This document shows positions 4,345 to 6,828 of a stretch of DNA of 6,828 nt, piece by piece. The notes under the pieces are model-generated. The model saw only the letters and a program-made list of their open reading frames with translations, did no database searches and had not been told where the DNA came from. Every line of letters begins with the position of its first letter. The stretch's first letter is position 1. The stretch covers positions 1 to 6,828 of the forward strand of contig JAHYYD010000115.1 in assembly GCA_019425105.1 (NCBI GenBank), given 5' to 3'. This stretch comes from Actinomycetota bacterium. Its GTDB lineage: Bacteria > Actinomycetota > Actinomycetes > Actinomycetales > Actinomycetaceae. A program made the position numbers and the translations under genes.

Positions 4345-4713
4345 ATGGCGAAACGACGGATTGACCCGGGTGAGGGGATGGTGGCGCTGCGCTCGTGGCG
4401 GGACGCGGTGGAGCGCGGCGAGGAGCCGTCGCGTGCGGTCGTGTTGACGGCGGTCCGCTTCACTCTCGAGGAGCTTGGCGTCTTGCATCCGGGGCGCTCG
4501 GTCGAGGTGCGTGTGCCTCCCGCGGGCGCGGTGCAGATCCTGCCGGGGACGACTCACCGGCGTGGCACTCCGCCCGCCGTCGTGGAGACCGATGCACGCA
4601 CGTGGTTGTCGCTCGCGTGCGGTCTCCTCACGTGGGACGAGGCCGTGGCTGGGTCTGCGGTGAGCGCTTCGGGTGAGCGCACGGACCTGGGGCCCTTCCT
4701 GCCGCTCGTGTGA
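4345..4713 (+). CDS. Bacterial sterol-carrier-protein ortholog (SCP_3-like small protein)
   Basis: This 122-residue soluble protein matches the small actinobacterial sterol-carrier ortholog family. GRSVEVRVPPAGAVQ (50-64) is followed by HRRGTPPAVVETDARTWL (71-88), LLTWDEAV (94-101) and SASGERTDL (107-115), the order and wording I associate with that family. SCP-type folds make a hydrophobic pocket for lipids, but the ligand and role in these bacteria, which generally lack sterols, are not known. Length is as expected and no membrane segment is present. The ATG at 4345 is supported by the -10 box six bases upstream. It is divergent from the membrane gene at 3335-4243 and convergent with the DUF4235 gene. 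In mycobacteria I recall relatives beside purF/purM, so purine-locus association may be ancestral. Confidence 0.8.
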   Translation: MAKRRIDPGEGMVALRSWRDAVERGEEPSRAVVLTAVRFTLEELGVLHPGRSVEVRVPPAGAVQILPGTTHRRGTPPAVVETDARTWLSLACGLLTWDEAVAGSAVSASGERTDLGPFLPLV

Positions 4714-4739
4714 GCAACAGGGCAGGGGACGAGGCAGGG

Positions 4740-4756
4740 GCCCCGGTGTGCGGGGC
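4740..4756. terminator. Short hairpin between convergent genes
   Basis: GCCCCG (4740-4745) pairs with CGGGGC (4751-4756) around GTGTG, immediately beside the minus-strand stop at 4757 and 27 bases after the plus-strand stop. There is no T-tract on either side, so a shared bidirectional terminator is plausible but unproven. Confidence 0.4.
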
Positions 4757-5035
4757 TCAGGCCTCGAGCTGGGGAACGCCGAAGCGCGCCTCGAGCTTGG
4801 GGGCGAGCCACTTTTGGGAGCCCTTGTAGGCATAGCGCTGGGCGACGGCCGCGATGGCGGCGGAGGAGGCCGCGAAGAGGACCAGCGAGGCCATGGTGAC
4901 GTCGTCGGCGTCCTCGGCGGGGATCGGTCGGCCGGTTGCGATCTTCCAGCCGGCTTCGAAGAGCTTGGAGGCGGCGAAGGCCGCTCCGGCGATGACGACG
5001 GTCGTGGCGACCTTTTCGATGGTGGCTGAGTCCAT
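4757..5035 (-). CDS. DUF4235 family small membrane protein
   Basis: The 92-residue protein starts at ATG 5035, preceded on the minus strand by a perfect AGGAGG (5046-5041) five bases away; the longer in-frame ATG at 5089 has no such site. Two hydrophobic segments (about 9-26 and 48-65) flank a conserved-looking loop with GWKIATGRPIPAEDADD (29-45). Such a W-K-x-A-T-G-R-x-x-P stretch between two helices is the hallmark I associate with DUF4235, a widespread actinobacterial family of unknown function. The C-terminal end (66-92) is charged and presumably cytoplasmic. It is divergent from the lipoprotein gene at 5176 (140-base gap) and not in an operon. Confidence 0.8.
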   Translation of the reverse strand: MDSATIEKVATTVVIAGAAFAASKLFEAGWKIATGRPIPAEDADDVTMASLVLFAASSAAIAAVAQRYAYKGSQKWLAPKLEARFGVPQLEA

Positions 5036-5092
5036 GGTTGCCTCCTGGCGTGGGGGTGGTTGTCCCTTCGCGCGTGCGCGTGCTTCCATGAT

Positions 5093-5142
5093 GCCCCACG
5101 CGGGGCGCTTGCGCGAGGGCCACGGGCGTGCTGCCCTATGCT
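5093..5142 (+). promoter_or_regulatory. Candidate promoter region of the lipoprotein gene
   Basis: TATGCT (5137-5142) fits the TANNNT -10 pattern and would start transcription near 5149, about 27 bases before the ATG. No clear -35 is visible. Upstream, GCCCC (5093-5097) and GGGGC (5102-5106) form a 5-bp dyad in the divergent gap. All of this is weak, positional evidence. Confidence 0.3.
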
Positions 5143-5175
5143 TGAACGGTAGTGTCCCCGTCAGAAGGATTCCTC

Positions 5176-6477
5176 ATGGCTCGCGCCCGCTCTGTTTTTG
5201 CGTTGTCGGCCCTCGCTGTTGCGGCGACGACGGTGGCGGCTTGTTCGCCGTCCGTGTCTTCGAGCGCCCCCCGGGATCCTTTCGCGTCCCCGATTGTGCC
5301 GGGTCAGAGCGCTCGCGCGTCGTCGAGCGCGACCGGGCATGGGACGATCGACGCGCCGACACCGCGCAGCGGCTCGGGCACGGTAACGGTCGCTCTGGTG
5401 GGCGGCGCACAGCTGCCGATGGAGACGGCTCAGGAGTTTACGAAGGCGACGGGTTTCACGGTTGCGGCTGTGCCGGTGGACGGCGTGGGTGAGCTGGCGG
5501 AGACGAATGCGGATGTTGCCCTGGGGCTTGATGGCGCGGACGCGCTGCAGGCGAGCGCGTCGGGTGCGATTGCGGCCGTGGCGCCTGCGGATACGGTGAC
5601 GCTGTCGGGTACGGCGGTGGAGGGCGCGGCCGCTGCCGTCGCCTACGGCCGCGATGACGTGTGCGTGATCGCCGACAAGTCGTGGATGAGCGCCAATGGG
5701 CGCACGCTGCCGACTTCGTTTGGCGATCTGACCTCGCCGCGCATCCGCGCGCTGCTCGCGATTCCGGACCCGGCCTCGTCGTCGGTGGGGCGCGCGTTCG
5801 TGCAGGAGGCGGCGTCGCAGACGGGCGAGGGCTTGGGGGCGTTCGCGCAGTCTCTGAACCCGCGCGTGGATCCGTCGTTGGGTGCGACGGTGAGCGCGTG
5901 GACGGCCGGTGCGCACGTGTCCGAAGGGTATTTGTCCGAGGTCGTGGGTACCTCCGCTGGAAAATCGGGCGCGTACCCGCTGGTCGTGGCACCGCGCTCG
6001 CTGGCGGCTGCGGCTGCGACGAACACGGGTGCGGATTCCTACGGCACGCCGATCTCGTCGACCTGCATTGCCCGCATCATGTACGCGGCGGCGACGGGTT
6101 CGTCGGCTTCTGACGGCGCGGAGTCGTTGATCGCCTGGCTGCAGGGGGAGAGCGCTCAGCGTTCCCTGGCGACGACGGGTGCCGCGTATCCGATCGACGG
6201 TGCGCTCGCGGCCGATACGAAGGCCGGTTGGCTGATGGGCATCACGGGCGAGGCGGTTGTCGCTGATGAGACGGTCGGATCCCTGGATGCGCTCGACGCC
6301 TGGCTGGCGACGTGGTCCTCGGCGCTGGCCGCGCCTGCACCCAGCCCCTCGCAGACTCCCGCCGCCGACGCGGGGACCGATCCGGGTACGCCCAACGCAG
6401 GGGACGAGCAGGGCGCAGGGCAGGATCAGGCACCCTCGGATGAGACGGGGGGCACCGATCCGGGCGACGAGGAGTAG
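5176..6477 (+). CDS. Thiamine-binding-protein-like ABC transporter substrate-binding lipoprotein
   Basis: The 433-residue exported lipoprotein starts at ATG 5176 with AGAAGGA seven bases upstream; an in-frame ATG at 5152 lacks a site and would spoil the signal peptide. Basic MARAR, a hydrophobic core and lipobox V20-A21-A22-C23 mark lipid attachment. Residues 24-68 form a Ser/Ala/Pro linker. Residues ~69-380 resemble the ThiB/TbpA class of periplasmic binding proteins: EFTKATGFTV (87-96), NADVALGLD (111-119), DDVCVIADKSW (160-170), PDPASSSVGRAF (197-208), GAYPLVV (265-271), TCIARIMYA (296-304) and YPID (338-341). C163 and C297 could form a disulfide. Residues 385-433 are a Pro/Gly/Asp/Glu-rich tail absent from typical members. 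No permease or ATPase gene is adjacent here: the next gene is convergent. Thiamine as ligand is inferred; iron or another small solute is possible. Confidence 0.72.
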   Translation: MARARSVFALSALAVAATTVAACSPSVSSSAPRDPFASPIVPGQSARASSSATGHGTIDAPTPRSGSGTVTVALVGGAQLPMETAQEFTKATGFTVAAVPVDGVGELAETNADVALGLDGADALQASASGAIAAVAPADTVTLSGTAVEGAAAAVAYGRDDVCVIADKSWMSANGRTLPTSFGDLTSPRIRALLAIPDPASSSVGRAFVQEAASQTGEGLGAFAQSLNPRVDPSLGATVSAWTAGAHVSEGYLSEVVGTSAGKSGAYPLVVAPRSLAAAAATNTGADSYGTPISSTCIARIMYAAATGSSASDGAESLIAWLQGESAQRSLATTGAAYPIDGALAADTKAGWLMGITGEAVVADETVGSLDALDAWLATWSSALAAPAPSPSQTPAADAGTDPGTPNAGDEQGAGQDQAPSDETGGTDPGDEE

Positions 6478-6499
6478 CCCCGCCGCGCCCCACGAGTCG

Positions 6500-6529
6500 A
6501 GTCAGCTTCGCAGCATTGCGGGGCTGACT
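6500..6529 (+). terminator. Nested hairpin terminator overlapping the convergent gene's 3' end
   Basis: AGTCAGC (6500-6506) pairs with GCTGACT (6523-6529), and inside it CGCA (6509-6512) pairs with TGCG (6517-6520) around GCAT, with a 2x2 internal loop. T residues follow (ACTTTGCATT). It lies 22 bases after the lipoprotein stop and covers the stop codon (6502-6504) and last codons of the minus-strand gene. Confidence 0.55.
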
Positions 6530-6828
6530 TTGCATTCCTCCCCGATGCGCATGGGGGCGATGAGGCCCCTGTCGCGCAGCTCGAGGAGGCGCGGCACGGT
6601 GCGCTCGACGACCTTCCACGGGTCGATCGTGTTGAGGTAGATGCGCGTGCCGCCCTCGAAGCCCGCCAGGGTCGAGATGCGCCACTTGAGCAGGATGCGC
6701 CAGCGCATGGGCGTCGAGACGGTGGGCGGGCGGTGGTACCACTCTTCGTTCGCGGGCACCTCGACGCCCGTCGCGGCGTGCGCGGCGTGCAGGATGTCGG
6801 AGATGCCTCGCATGGCCTCGGGGCTGAC
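6502..6828 (-). CDS. C-terminal part of a DUF4921/GalT-related protein
   Basis: The gene enters from beyond the right edge. The frame is open to base 6828 (the last 15 bases read VSPEA before the internal Met at 6813), so 108 codons are visible and the true start is outside. Key segments are ANEEWYHRPPT, RILLKWRISTLAGFEGGTRI and YLNTIDPWKVVERTVPRLLELRD. The combination of E-W-Y-H-R-P-P and A-G-F-E-G-G-T-x-I-Y-x-N fits the actinobacterial DUF4921 group, distant relatives of galactose-1-phosphate uridylyltransferase (GalT, HIT superfamily). The nucleotidyl-transfer histidine motif would lie in the missing part, so activity cannot be judged. It is convergent with the lipoprotein gene. Confidence 0.55.
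   Translation of the reverse strand, partial: VSPEAMRGISDILHAAHAATGVEVPANEEWYHRPPTVSTPMRWRILLKWRISTLAGFEGGTRIYLNTIDPWKVVERTVPRLLELRDRGLIAPMRIGEECKVSPAMLRS

Overview
The window is GC-rich, with strongly G/C-biased third codon positions, GTG starts next to ATG starts, and actinobacterial protein families (a small SCP-like protein, DUF4235, and a DUF4921-like protein). This points to a high-GC actinomycete. I favour an Actinomycetaceae member such as Schaalia or Actinomyces, but that is inference from family content and style, not from a marker gene.

Layout: (1) Bases 1-146 hold the 3' end of a plus-strand gene that looks like the C-terminus of the purine enzyme PurL, followed by a strong hairpin terminator (173-202). 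(2) Bases 203 to about 2200 hold no believable gene. This 2-kb stretch is packed with unrelated short repeat families laid side by side: a 26-bp tandem, two ~115-bp palindromic elements, an array of an 18-20 bp motif at 41-42 bp steps that flips orientation around an exact dyad at base 1098, a pair of AATTCCCCCG modules, a long cruciform-forming repeat, a 20/40-bp GGGCCC tandem, and a GCACGCAAGCGAGCG duplication. (3) Bases 2249-3034 encode a phosphatidylcholine synthase-like CDP-alcohol phosphatidyltransferase with its own terminator. (4) A 300-bp convergent gap with a degenerate 64-bp-period duplication separates it from an unrecognised minus-strand membrane protein (3335-4243). (5) A divergent 101-bp gap leads to a bacterial SCP-ortholog gene (4345-4713) that looks leaderless. 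(6) A minus-strand DUF4235 membrane protein (4757-5035) is followed divergently by a lipoprotein resembling the thiamine ABC-transporter binding protein (5176-6477). (7) The 3' end of a minus-strand DUF4921/GalT-related gene (6502-6828) runs off the window.

The genes do not form one operon: orientation alternates almost gene by gene, and most gaps contain a hairpin terminator. A loose link is that in mycobacteria, as I recall, the SCP-ortholog gene lies close to purL/purF/purM, which mildly supports the PurL call at the left edge. Three of the complete genes are membrane proteins and one a lipoprotein (envelope lipid synthesis, two membrane proteins of unknown role, one solute-binding lipoprotein). 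The most unusual content is the repeat-packed gap, above all the dyad-symmetric 41-42 bp array.
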